From the NCBI GenBank assembly GCA_900552105.1, contig URYH01000002.1:1-64000 (forward strand): DNA of 64,000 nucleotides. Reading direction: 5' to 3'. Source of the DNA: an uncultured Eubacteriales bacterium. Lineage in GTDB: Bacteria > Bacillota > Clostridia > Christensenellales > UBA1242. A program made the translations under genes and the position numbers. How positions within the stretch are numbered: position 1 is the first letter of the stretch; the number at the start of each line of letters is the position of its first letter. Positions 18,467-25,106 of the stretch are shown in pieces. A model generated the notes under the pieces. The model saw only the letters and a list, made by a program, of their open reading frames with translations, searched no databases and was not told the DNA's origin.

Positions 18467-20722
18467 CTTTTCCCCCAGAATCCTTTATATCCCATAACTT
18501 ATATTGTCCGTCAGGTTTTTCCCAATCACCTTCATAACCCAAAAAAAGTGTGCCATAACTCGCAAAGTCAAGTCCACGTTTTGCCTTTGTCTTTCGCTTT
18601 GTTTCTTCAATTTGTTTATGCAAATCGTTATATGACATGCCAACCGTCATGACTTTGATTGGATTTTTTGGATGCTGTTTGTTATATTCACAAGCAAAAG
18701 CATCAATACCCAACAAAAACTCGGCATAAATTGCATCTTTTTGGTCTTCGGTCATGGCGTCGGCGACTTTAATTGTGTTAAAACAACATAGCCTTCGTTT
18801 TTGTTTATAAATGCTGTTGATTTTGCAACAGGAAGTCCATTTTGAGTTTTGATTACGAGATTTTGAACATTTGGATTGACAAAATTGCTTCTTAAAATGC
18901 CATATCCCACATTTTCTAGAGTCGCACAACAATTGCAGTAATAACCCAAGCAAAAATTCATAGGGTCGTTTTTTTCAAGCCAATCAAAACCAAATTCTTT
19001 TGCATCACTTGTCAAACTCGCGTTTATATCCCCCGCAATTTGCAACCCAAGTTCAGCCAACTTTTGAGTTTGTTTTTTATACTTTTCAATGGTGTTGGTC
19101 AAATTGTTTAGATGAAAACCCAAGATGTTTGCAGGAATGTTGTTGTCGTGATATTCTTTTATTATTCTTTTTGCTTGCTCAAAATCGTTTTGGTGCATGC
19201 CCGACCACTTTGATAGTTCATCAGCAATTTGTCGTTCTTCTTCGTTTGAAACATCTGAAAACGCAATTTTTTCAAAAAATTCCAAAAACAACTCTACGGT
19301 TGGAATTCTATCTTTTTTCTTTGAGTGAACATCTCCGTTTTGGTCAATATGATAATGCACAACAGCAAACATCAGTTTTCCATCTTTATTACGAAATCTT
19401 CCTCCAGGTTTAAGATCAGCATCTTGGTCACAATATTCAAGATAAATTTTGTTCAACAACAATGCATATTGATTATTTATTTTAATTTGATCAAACACAG
19501 AAACATTTGTGTTTTGATCTTTAGAAAACAAGAACTCAGAAAACTCTTTGTTTTCGCCAAGTGCTTTCCATTCTTTGAATTGCGTTGAACAATGCGTCAC
19601 CTTTATTTCTTGTTTTAACAATCTTTCTTTGAGCCATTCAGTCGCTTTTTGTGCGAGTTTGCCGTCATTCGAAAAACACCCGATATCATATGCAAAGGTT
19701 AACAAACCTGTCAAATCGTCAACATCTCCCACATCTTTGACCAATGCTTGAATTTGGTGGAAAAATTTGAAATTCGCACCACAAAAGTCATCAAATTTGC
19801 CTGCTTGTTTCAACTTGCAAATAAACGGCGTGGTGAGTTTTAAATTATTCTTTGATGCAATGTTGGCAATCTTTACATATTGCTCCAACTGGTTAAAATT
19901 TTTATCAAAACACAACAAGTCGTCCGATATTTCAAAATCAACAATGCTTTCAAAACAATTCGTCAAGTCAAAATGCTTTTTATATGCCTTCTTTTGTGGT
20001 TTTGACGAACATACAATTTCGTCATCATTTCCAATATAGATATGCCTTAAATTACAATTTTTAAAAATACCTTCACCAAAATAACTCACTGAACTTGGAA
20101 TGGTAATTCTTTCCAAAAAGTTACAGTTTTTGAAAGCAAAATCCTCAATTTCTTCCACACCAAAAGGAATGTCGACTTCAACCAAACTCGAACAATCACA
20201 AAATGCATTACTACCAATTCGCTTCAAGGATTTTGGCAATTCAATATTATTCAACAACTCACAACCTGCAAAAGCATAAGCGGAAATCGTTGTCAAACAA
20301 TCCGACAATTCAACATATTGCAACCTAATGCAGTTTTGAAAAACATTTTTGTCAAGAAAATCACAACTGGACGGCATTATAAAACTTGACAAATTATAAC
20401 AATTTCGAAATGTATTGGCAGCAATACATTTGATTTTGCCCATAATTTCAACTGTTTGCAATTGTTCACAGTTTTCAAAAGCAGAATCTCCCAAATATTC
20501 CAAAGAACTTGGCAATGTCACACTTTTCAAATCAGCACAATACAAAAAAGCACCCATATAAATTGTTTTGACTCCATTTGGCACCCTAATTTCAGAGATA
20601 TCCAATCCTTCAAAACAAAAAGGGTCAAGCACTTTCACACCTTTCCAAAATTCACTTGGATTATTTTTTAAGTCATACAAATCTTCTTTTCTCACATTTG
20701 ACAAAGCATTTTTATTTCGCAT
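18447..20722 (-). pseudogene. BspA-like leucine-rich-repeat protein with a frameshift
   Basis: The first ~235 residues hold BspA/TpLRR-type repeats (pattern L..I.IP..V..I...AF..C..L), for example AFADC-like units FENCEQLQTVEI and AFCDCSSLVEVDIPFGVEEI. A middle helical region follows, and a C-terminal domain begins around FDWLEKNDPMNFCLGYYCNCCATLE. The first frame stops at 18752 shortly after NKNEGYVVLTQ. The next frame carries what looks like the rest of that domain, FNTIKVADAMTEDQKDAIYAEFLLGIDAFACEYNKQ in successive pieces, to the stop at 18447. Adding one T to the TTTT run at 18780-18783 joins them as GYVV-FNTIKVADA. I recall the same order, unbroken, in related gut LRR proteins. Pseudogene, sequencing error or slippage are all possible. 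Confidence 0.75.
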
Positions 20723-20740
20723 ATTTTACCTATAAAATAT

Positions 20741-20769
20741 AGTATATAAAAAATATAACCAGTAGTCAA
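20741..20769 (-). promoter_or_regulatory. promoter of the LRR gene
   Basis: TTGACT at 20764-20769, a 17-bp spacer and TATACT at 20741-20746 on the minus strand. The -35 box sits inside the loop and stem of the sigF terminator. Confidence 0.65.
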
Positions 20770-20777
20770 TACTGGTT
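20757..20777 (-). terminator. terminator of the spoIIA operon
   Basis: AACCAGTA pairs with TACTGGTT (8 bp, 5-nt loop), followed on the minus strand by a T-rich tract. It begins immediately at the sigF stop codon. Confidence 0.75.
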
Positions 20778-21499
20778 TAGATAATTTTACTTCGTAGTTT
20801 TTCCAAAATCTTGTTTTCAAGTCTTGACACTTGAACTTGCGAAACTCCAAGTTCTTTTGCAATTTCGCTTTGCGTTTTGTCACGAAAAAAACGCATCAAT
20901 ATAATCTTTTTATCTCTGCTTTCAAGTTCTCGCAAAGCATCTTTGAGAAGAATGTTATTTGTTATGTCGTCAATTTGGTCAACTTGAACAAACTTGTCAA
21001 TGAGAAGTCCAGATGAGTCAGATGAATCTCCCGTTGTCGCATAAATTGAAACTGGCATCTTGCTTGAATCCATTGTAAACACAACATCTTGTGCGTCCAT
21101 TTTAAATGCTTCCGCAATATCTTCAATTTTAGGTTTTTGATGATGAATCTTTTGATATTCATCAACAAACTTGTTTATTTTGAGATTTTGTTGTTTTATC
21201 GCACGAGAAACTTTAATGCAACCATCATCTCGCATAAAACGCTTGACTTCTCCATCAATCATTGGAACAACATAAGTCGAAAACTTGACGTTGAATTTTG
21301 TGTCAAAATGATTTATTGCTTTAATAAACCCGAGGCATCCGAGTTGATATAAATCATCATATTCAACACCTTTTCCAACAAACCTTTTTATCACACATTT
21401 AACCAAAGGCGAATTTTCTTCAATAAGTGTGTTCTTTGCCGCTTCGTCACCAGCCTGAGCAAGTTTGATTAGGGCCAAAGTTTCCTCATGTCCAAGCAC
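20777..21499 (-). CDS. sigF: RNA polymerase sigma-F factor
   Basis: The forespore-specific sigma factor of early sporulation (SpoIIAC). At 240 residues it has a region 2 with EYDDLYQLGCLGFIKAINHFD and KFSTYVVPMIDGEVKRFMRDDG, a region 3 with QKPKIEDIAEAF, and a region 4 helix-turn-helix with TQSEIAKELGVSQVQVSRLE. It is last in spoIIAA-spoIIAB-sigF, 2 bp after spoIIAB. The operon order and short spacing identify it as sigma-F rather than sigma-G. Confidence 0.97.
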   Translation of the reverse strand: MLGHEETLALIKLAQAGDEAAKNTLIEENSPLVKCVIKRFVGKGVEYDDLYQLGCLGFIKAINHFDTKFNVKFSTYVVPMIDGEVKRFMRDDGCIKVSRAIKQQNLKINKFVDEYQKIHHQKPKIEDIAEAFKMDAQDVVFTMDSSKMPVSIYATTGDSSDSSGLLIDKFVQVDQIDDITNNILLKDALRELESRDKKIILMRFFRDKTQSEIAKELGVSQVQVSRLENKILEKLRSKII

Positions 21500-21501
21500 A
21501 C

Positions 21502-21951
21502 CTATTCCCCCGAAACTCGCTTTATTGGTTTTTCAAACACTTTTTCCATGACGACTTTCAGTCCAGAACTCCCATTTTTTGCAAGTTCAACTTTGTTCAT
21601 GAAACTTTCCATAACAGTAAATCCCATTCCGCTACGTTCTTGCTCAGGCTTTGTTGTATAGAATGGTTCCCTTGCTTTTTCAAAGTTAACAATCCCAACT
21701 CCTTTATCCATAACGCTGATAATTGCAGAACTTTCGGTAAGTTGAACCTTTATTGTGATTTTCCCAGGCGCCTTTGGATAAGCATGAACAACACTGTTTG
21801 TCACCGCTTCAGATACTGCAGTTTTTATATCAGTGATTTCGTCAAGCGTGGGATTTGCTTGAACACAAAATGCCGCAATGCAGGATCGTGCAAATCCCTC
21901 ATTAATTGATATTGCATCAAATGTGATTTCCATTTCGTTAATTACTTTCAT
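21502..21951 (-). CDS. spoIIAB: anti-sigma-F factor and kinase SpoIIAB
   Basis: A GHKL-fold serine kinase that holds sigma-F inactive and phosphorylates SpoIIAA. The N-box EAVTNSVVHAYP, the ATP-binding DKGVGI and the GMGFTVMESFM glycine loop are all visible in 149 residues. It is flanked by its substrate/antagonist spoIIAA (11-bp gap) and its target sigF. Confidence 0.97.
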   Translation of the reverse strand: MKVINEMEITFDAISINEGFARSCIAAFCVQANPTLDEITDIKTAVSEAVTNSVVHAYPKAPGKITIKVQLTESSAIISVMDKGVGIVNFEKAREPFYTTKPEQERSGMGFTVMESFMNKVELAKNGSSGLKVVMEKVFEKPIKRVSGE

Positions 21952-21962
21952 ATTTTTTCTCC

Positions 21963-22271
21963 TTAACTAATCTTTGGCATGAGTTCATAGAGCCCTGTCA
22001 TCTTAAATATTTTTTCTGCATGACTTGATGGATTGCAGATAAAAATTGGAATTTTTCTGTCTTTGAGTTTTTTGTATCGCCCAATCAAAACGCCAATTCC
22101 CGTGCTATCCATAAAGTCAAGTTCAGACAAATCAATAATCACTTGATTAAATCCATTTTCACCAAACATGTCGTCAAGTTCAATTCTCGAATGATATGCT
22201 GAGTGTTCATCAAGTTCGCCAATCAAAACAACATATAGTGTTTTGTTATAGATTCTGTGTTTTATTTCCAT
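21963..22271 (-). CDS. spoIIAA: anti-anti-sigma factor SpoIIAA
   Basis: A 102-residue STAS-domain protein that releases sigma-F when unphosphorylated. The phospho-acceptor serine lies in FMDSTGIGVLIGRYK (S56, aligned with S58 of the Bacillus protein). It is the first gene of the spoIIA operon, with an AAGGAGAAAGG site before the ATG. An upstream TGTCGAC motif may be a Spo0A box. Confidence 0.97.
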   Translation of the reverse strand: MEIKHRIYNKTLYVVLIGELDEHSAYHSRIELDDMFGENGFNQVIIDLSELDFMDSTGIGVLIGRYKKLKDRKIPIFICNPSSHAEKIFKMTGLYELMPKIS

Positions 22272-22320
22272 ACCTTTCTCCTTAACACTTTCAGTCTAAC
22301 ACCAACGCCTTTGCAAAAAA

Positions 22321-22328
22321 TGTCGACA
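22321..22328 (-). promoter_or_regulatory. possible Spo0A box upstream of spoIIA
   Basis: TGTCGACA, a palindrome containing TGTCGAC within TTTTGTCGACATTTT on the minus strand. It is close to the Spo0A box consensus TTTGTCGAA and lies 50 bp upstream of the spoIIAA start. Known biology: spoIIA is activated by Spo0A-P with sigma-H. A weak sigma-H-like pair (AAAGGCGTT, 14 bp, GAAAG) follows. Confidence 0.45.
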
Positions 22329-22379
22329 AAAGCAAAGATATGACTTTTCTTGTCAAATTCAATCCAACAAATTTACGAC

Positions 22380-22403
22380 AAAAAAGCCGAGCATTTGCTC
22401 GAC
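22380..22403 (-). terminator. final terminator of the tRNA operon
   Basis: On the minus strand GTCGAGCA pairs with TGCTCGGC around a short loop and is followed by a run of six T. It lies downstream of the repeat units at 22455-22676. Confidence 0.8.
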
Positions 22404-22431
22404 TTACTTAATGTATTTTCTTTACAAAAAA

Positions 22432-22447
22432 ACACCCTTTCGGGTGT
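22432..22447 (-). terminator. terminator after tRNA-Tyr-like unit 3
   Basis: A minus-strand ACACCC-GAAA-GGGTGT hairpin followed by TTTTTTT. It is an exact copy of the hairpin after tRNA-Tyr. Confidence 0.85.
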
Positions 22448-22454
22448 GTTCTTT

Positions 22455-22505
22455 TGGTGGACTCCAACGAACGTTGTTTACAACACGAGAATCCCTCCCG
22501 TCCAC
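22455..22505 (-). repeat. tRNA-Tyr tail fold-back unit 3
   Basis: A 51-nt unit ending in GTCCACCA like tRNA-Tyr. It begins GTGGACGGGAGGGATTC, close to the reverse complement of the tRNA-Tyr 3' end, and contains a central TTGTAAAC loop. It is the most diverged of three tandem copies (centre TTGTAAACAACG). Confidence 0.85.
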
Positions 22506-22516
22506 CGTACAAAAAA

Positions 22517-22532
22517 ACACCCTTTCGGGTGT
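22517..22532 (-). terminator. terminator after tRNA-Tyr-like unit 2
   Basis: A minus-strand ACACCC-GAAA-GGGTGT hairpin followed by a T-run, 85 bp from the next copies. Confidence 0.85.
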
Positions 22533-22539
22533 GTTCTTT

Positions 22540-22590
22540 TGGTGGACTTCCCAGAACGTGTTTACAACACGAGAATCCACCCCCGTCCAC
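22540..22590 (-). repeat. tRNA-Tyr tail fold-back unit 2
   Basis: A 51-nt unit. GTGGAC at its 5' end pairs with GTCCAC before the terminal CA. Inside, CGTG-TTGTAAA-CACG is a hairpin whose 7-nt loop looks like a tyrosine anticodon loop (GUA). Confidence 0.88.
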
Positions 22591-22602
22591 TATACAAAAA
22601 AA

Positions 22603-22618
22603 ACACCCTTTCGGGTGT
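22603..22618 (-). terminator. terminator after tRNA-Tyr-like unit 1
   Basis: A minus-strand ACACCC-GAAA-GGGTGT hairpin followed by eight T. Confidence 0.85.
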
Positions 22619-22625
22619 GTTCTTT

Positions 22626-22676
22626 TGGTGGACTACTCAGAACGTGTTTACAACACGAGAATCCTTCCCCGTCCAC
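22626..22676 (-). repeat. tRNA-Tyr tail fold-back unit 1
   Basis: A 51-nt unit next to tRNA-Tyr. Its first 18 bases GTGGACGGGGAAGGATTC match the reverse complement of the tRNA-Tyr T-arm/acceptor 3' strand at 17 positions. Its last 8 (GTCCACCA) repeat the tRNA 3' end directly. A CGTG-TTGTAAA-CACG hairpin lies between. Confidence 0.88.
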
Positions 22677-22687
22677 TATACAAAAAA

Positions 22688-22703
22688 ACACCCTTTCGGG
22701 TGT
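22688..22703 (-). terminator. terminator directly after tRNA-Tyr
   Basis: A minus-strand ACACCC-GAAA-GGGTGT hairpin followed by seven T, 7 bp past the CCA end of tRNA-Tyr. The three units beyond it can only be transcribed by read-through. Confidence 0.88.
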
Positions 22704-22710
22704 GTTCTTT

Positions 22711-22795
22711 TGGTGGACGGGGATGGATTCGAACCATCGAAGGCAGTGCCGGCAGATTTACAGTCTGATCCCTTTGGCCGCTCGGGAACCCGTCC
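22711..22795 (-). tRNA. tRNA-Tyr (GUA)
   Basis: An 85-nt class II tRNA with encoded CCA. The acceptor GGACGGG pairs with CCCGTCC, the anticodon loop is CTGTAAA with anticodon GTA, there is a long variable arm, and the T-loop is GGTTCGAATCC. The gene abuts the CCA of tRNA-Thr with no spacer. Confidence 0.97.
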
Positions 22796-22870
22796 TGGAG
22801 CTGGTGATTGGAGTCGAACCAACAACCTGCTGATTACAAATCAGCTGCTCTGCCATTGAGCCACACCAGC
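22796..22870 (-). tRNA. tRNA-Thr (UGU)
   Basis: 75 nt with encoded CCA. GCTGGTG pairs with CACCAGC, the anticodon stem is GCTGA/TCAGC, and the loop TTTGTAA gives anticodon TGT. The 3' end is immediately followed by tRNA-Tyr. Confidence 0.97.
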
Positions 22871-22961
22871 ATATTTTGGGCGCCTCGAGCGAAACAAATG
22901 TTTCAGTCTGTCGCCTATTTTTGTCTCGCCACTTGCGTGTCGGCGAATTAACCTTACGGCT

Positions 22962-23024
22962 TGGTGCCTTGGGGCGGAATCGAACCACCGACTTCCGTGA
23001 GATTTTGCAATCTCGTGTCGGTGC
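22962..23024 (-). repeat. tRNA-Phe tail fold-back unit
   Basis: Its last 31 nt (22962-22992) are identical to the T-arm, acceptor 3' strand and CCA of tRNA-Phe. Upstream of that copy lies GAGAT-TGCAAA-ATCTC, a hairpin. Upstream of the hairpin is CACCGACACGAG (23012-23023), the exact reverse complement of 12 nt of the tRNA-Phe variable/T-stem region. CACCGAC can pair with GTCGGTG of the copied tail. There is no D-arm or 5' acceptor strand, so this is not a normal tRNA. Confidence 0.85.
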
Positions 23025-23046
23025 TTCTTTTTTCACACCTAAGACT

Positions 23047-23122
<76 letters not shown>

Positions 23123-23146
23123 AAATTTGGAGGTTTCCCTCCATTT

Positions 23147-23223
23147 TGGCGATCCGGATGGGGTTCGAACCCACGACCTCCAGCGTGACAGGCTGGCGTT
23201 CTAACCAACTGAACTACCGAACC
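23147..23223 (-). tRNA. tRNA-Asp (GUC)
   Basis: 77 nt with encoded CCA. The acceptor GGTTCGG pairs with CCGGATC using two G-U pairs, the anticodon in CCTGTCACG is GTC, and the discriminator is G. Confidence 0.97.
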
Positions 23224-23290
23224 AAACGGTTTGCCGTATCTTATGAACTCTCACTCGCCCAGAAAATCCCAAGCCAAGTGAAAAATCCAA

Positions 23291-23367
23291 TGGTGGACCT
23301 TCACGGACTCGAACCGCGGACCAACCGGTTATGAGCCGGTCGCTCTAACCAACTGAGCTAAAGGTCC
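23291..23367 (-). tRNA. tRNA with CAU anticodon (Met elongator or Ile2)
   Basis: 77 nt with encoded CCA. The acceptor GGACCTT pairs with AAGGTCC, and the loop CTCATAA gives CAT. The 5' half GGACCTTTAGCTCAGTTGG closely resembles, from memory, Firmicute tRNA-Ile2, whose C34 is modified to lysidine. An elongator Met identity cannot be excluded by eye. Confidence 0.92.
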
Positions 23368-23372
23368 ATATC

Positions 23373-23448
23373 TGGTCGGGGTGAGAAGACTTGAACTCCC
23401 GGCCCCATGGTCCCAAACCACGTGCGCTACCAACTGCGCTACACCCCG
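23373..23448 (-). tRNA. tRNA-Pro (UGG)
   Basis: 76 nt with encoded CCA. CGGGGTG pairs with CACCCCG and the anticodon loop TTTGGGA gives TGG. It is the first tRNA of the minus-strand operon, about 18 bp after the -10 box. Confidence 0.97.
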
Positions 23449-23465
23449 ACGGATACGACTATTTG

Positions 23466-23494
23466 ATAATATAATAAAATTGATTTGATGTCAA
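23466..23494 (-). promoter_or_regulatory. promoter of the six-tRNA operon
   Basis: Perfect TTGACA at 23489-23494, a 17-bp spacer and TATTAT at 23466-23471, as expected for a strong stable-RNA promoter. Confidence 0.9.
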
Positions 23495-23591
23495 CAATTA
23501 TTTCAAATTTTTTCAACTTTTTTTATTAGTTGTTTTATTGTTAAATTTTCCTTCATCTTACAAATAAAAATCATCACATAATTGAAATTTG

Positions 23592-23620
23592 TTTACAAAG
23601 TTTGTAGATTGTGTTAACAT
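23592..23620 (+). promoter_or_regulatory. promoter of tRNA-Gly
   Basis: TTTACA, a 17-bp spacer and TAACAT, ending 10 bp before the tRNA 5' end. Confidence 0.7.
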
Positions 23621-23629
23621 AATAAGCAT

Positions 23630-23703
23630 GCAGGTGTAGTTTAGTGGCAAAACATCAGCTTCCCAAGCTGTGGTTGCGGGTTCGATTCCCGCCACTTGCT
23701 CCA
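23630..23703 (+). tRNA. tRNA-Gly (CCC)
   Basis: 74 nt with encoded CCA. GCAGGTG pairs with CACTTGC (one G-U), the loop TTCCCAA gives anticodon CCC, and the T-loop is GGTTCGATTCC. It is followed by a terminator and by the tail module at 23726-23866. Confidence 0.95.
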
Positions 23704-23721
23704 AAAGACCTTTCGGTCTTT
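23704..23721 (+). terminator. terminator of tRNA-Gly
   Basis: AAAGACC-TTTC-GGTCTTT directly after the CCA, followed by a T-run. Confidence 0.9.
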
Positions 23722-23725
23722 TTTT

Positions 23726-23866
23726 GTGGCGGCAATCTCGCAGACTTCGTCTTGCCAAGCTTTTTGCTTGTGACCCCGCAACACATTGCGGCTTGGCGCC
23801 CGTCTCTGCGGGTGCGTCAGCGGAGTCTTCTCTCCGTTCCGACTGCGTTTCCCGCCACTTGCTCCA
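23726..23866 (+). repeat. tRNA-Gly tail fold-back module
   Basis: It begins with GTGGCGGCAATC, which matches the reverse complement of the tRNA-Gly 3' region at 11 of 12 positions. It ends with a direct copy TTCCCGCCACTTGCTCCA; identity with the tRNA runs 25 nt (23849-23873) into the next terminator. Between them, about 110 GC-rich bases form nested stems: GTGGCGG/CCGCCAC, CGCAG/CTGCG, GCCAAGC/GCTTGGC, CCGCAA/TTGCGG and CGGAG/CTCCG. No tRNA D-arm is present. The base composition differs from the surrounding DNA. Confidence 0.85.
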
Positions 23867-23884
23867 AAAGACCGAATGGTCTTT
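23867..23884 (+). terminator. second terminator, after the Gly tail module
   Basis: AAAGACC-GAAT-GGTCTTT followed by T; a copy of the first tRNA-Gly terminator with a different loop. Confidence 0.88.
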
Positions 23885-23891
23885 TTATTAA

Positions 23892-23918
23892 AAAACCCTG
23901 AATGCAATCCAAGGTTTT
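23892..23918 (-). terminator. terminator of the 23947 gene
   Basis: On the minus strand AAAACCTTG pairs with CAGGGTTTT (9 bp with G-U) before a T-run. Confidence 0.6.
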
Positions 23919-23946
23919 CAATAACAATAAAAAAGTTAAGTTCTGT

Positions 23947-24369
23947 TTAAACCGAAATCCAAATGAGAATCAACGCTGCCGTGCAAACAAAAATTGCAAT
24001 GTCGATGCAAAGGCAAGTTATGCTTGCAACTCTAATGTTTTTGATACAAGACTTGATGCTCAACGACAACAAAACAACAGATGTGATGAAAAATGCCAAC
24101 ATTGGCAACAAAATAACTGGAAAAATTGATATCAAAACCAAAAGTGCAACGGCGACAGCAATTCCCTGCTCTGGTGTTGTTGCAGAATTTGCAATGTCTG
24201 TTATAACACTTTTAAAGCAACATGTGACAACAAACATAGCAATAACAAGCACAAAGAACACAATGCCCGCAATAAACACACCTTTCTTTGTCAACTTTTT
24301 ATTTTGCAAGTCAGACGACACATTGACATCATCTCTAATTTTGTTTTCCGTTTCATTTATTTCTTCCAT
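23947..24369 (-). CDS. small membrane protein, unknown
   Basis: A 140-residue protein with an acidic N-terminus of about 25 residues and three predicted membrane helices near residues 30-55, 68-95 and 110-138. I recognise no family and see no catalytic motif. The start follows a GGAGG site, 8 bp after the stop of the upstream SDR gene, so it is likely the last gene of the cmk-SDR transcript. Confidence 0.75.
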   Translation of the reverse strand: MEEINETENKIRDDVNVSSDLQNKKLTKKGVFIAGIVFFVLVIAMFVVTCCFKSVITDIANSATTPEQGIAVAVALLVLISIFPVILLPMLAFFITSVVLLSLSIKSCIKNIRVASITCLCIDIAIFVCTAALILIWISV

Positions 24370-24377
24370 TTTCCCTC

Positions 24378-25106
24378 CTATAAAAGCCAGCCACCATCAA
24401 CAGATATGACTTGACCAGTAATAAAGTTTGATTTTTCACTCGCCAAAAATGACACGACACCCGCAATATCTTCAGGCGTCCCGAGTCTATTTAGCGCCGA
24501 GTTCTCTTTTATTTCCTCACGAATTTCATTGGTCACATTTTTTGTCATGTCAGTCTCAATAAAACCTGGGGCGACACAGTTGACGTTTATGCCATTTGGC
24601 CCAAACTCTTTTGCAAGCGCTTTTGTGAAGGCAATTATTGCCCCTTTTGATGCACTATAAACACTTTCACACGAGCCCCCAACAAGTCCCCAAATTGAAG
24701 AAATGTTGATTATTTTCCCACTCTGATTTGAAAGCATTTCGCGACCGATTTGTTTGCAAGTGTTGTATGTGCCACGCATATTTGTGTCAAAAACAAAGTC
24801 GTAGTCTTGTTGAGTCGAGTCAATCAAAAGTCGTGTGTCGCTCACACCTGCCGAATTCACCAAAACATCAATAGTTCCAAATGTTTTGTTTGTGACATCA
24901 ACCAATTTTTGAACCTCATCCTCGCGAGAAACATCAACTTTAACCATAATGGCTCTTGTGGTTTTCGAAATTTCGTCAAGCAAAACTTTTGCATTGTCAA
25001 AAGAATGATTATAACAAATCACAACATTATAGCCATCAAGTGCAAATTGTTTTGCAACCGCTCTGCCAATGCCTTTTGAGGCACCCGTCACAACCACAGT
25101 TTTCAT
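24378..25106 (-). CDS. SDR-family oxidoreductase, FabG-like
   Basis: A classical short-chain dehydrogenase of 242 residues. It has the NAD(P)-binding TGASKGIG at residues 7-14, NSAG at 84-87, catalytic S137, and Y150-x-x-x-K154 in YSASK. The C-terminus ITGQVISVDGGWLL is typical. It most resembles 3-oxoacyl-ACP reductase or its YmfI-type paralogues. There are no fatty-acid synthesis genes next to it, so the substrate is uncertain. It overlaps the preceding cytidylate kinase gene by 4 bp. Confidence 0.93.
   Translation of the reverse strand: MKTVVVTGASKGIGRAVAKQFALDGYNVVICYNHSFDNAKVLLDEISKTTRAIMVKVDVSREDEVQKLVDVTNKTFGTIDVLVNSAGVSDTRLLIDSTQQDYDFVFDTNMRGTYNTCKQIGREMLSNQSGKIINISSIWGLVGGSCESVYSASKGAIIAFTKALAKEFGPNGINVNCVAPGFIETDMTKNVTNEIREEIKENSALNRLGTPEDIAGVVSFLASEKSNFITGQVISVDGGWLL

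Noticed and set aside
18447..18953. An independent 168-codon gene
   Set aside because: Its first 66 codons overlap the LRR gene out of frame with a cysteine-rich, unlikely sequence. Only the part after 18783 looks coding, and it continues the LRR protein domain.
22420..22720. CRISPR array
   Set aside because: The repeats include terminators and tRNA 3' ends, the intervening parts are themselves repeated rather than unique spacers, and no cas genes are nearby.
22350..22859. Open reading frames with repeated KKHPFGCVLLVD-like peptides across the tRNA-Tyr repeats, in three frames
   Set aside because: They arise because the 85-86 bp repeat is free of stops. They run through tRNA genes and terminators and have no ribosome binding site.
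22962..23024. Functional tRNA-Cys suggested by a TTGCAAA loop
   Set aside because: The loop is 6 or 8 nt, not 7, and there is no D-arm or 5' acceptor strand. The 3' part is an exact tRNA-Phe copy.
23726..23866. Integron attC site or gene cassette
   Set aside because: The inverted ends are tRNA-Gly tail sequence, not attC core boxes. There is no integrase and no cassette gene.
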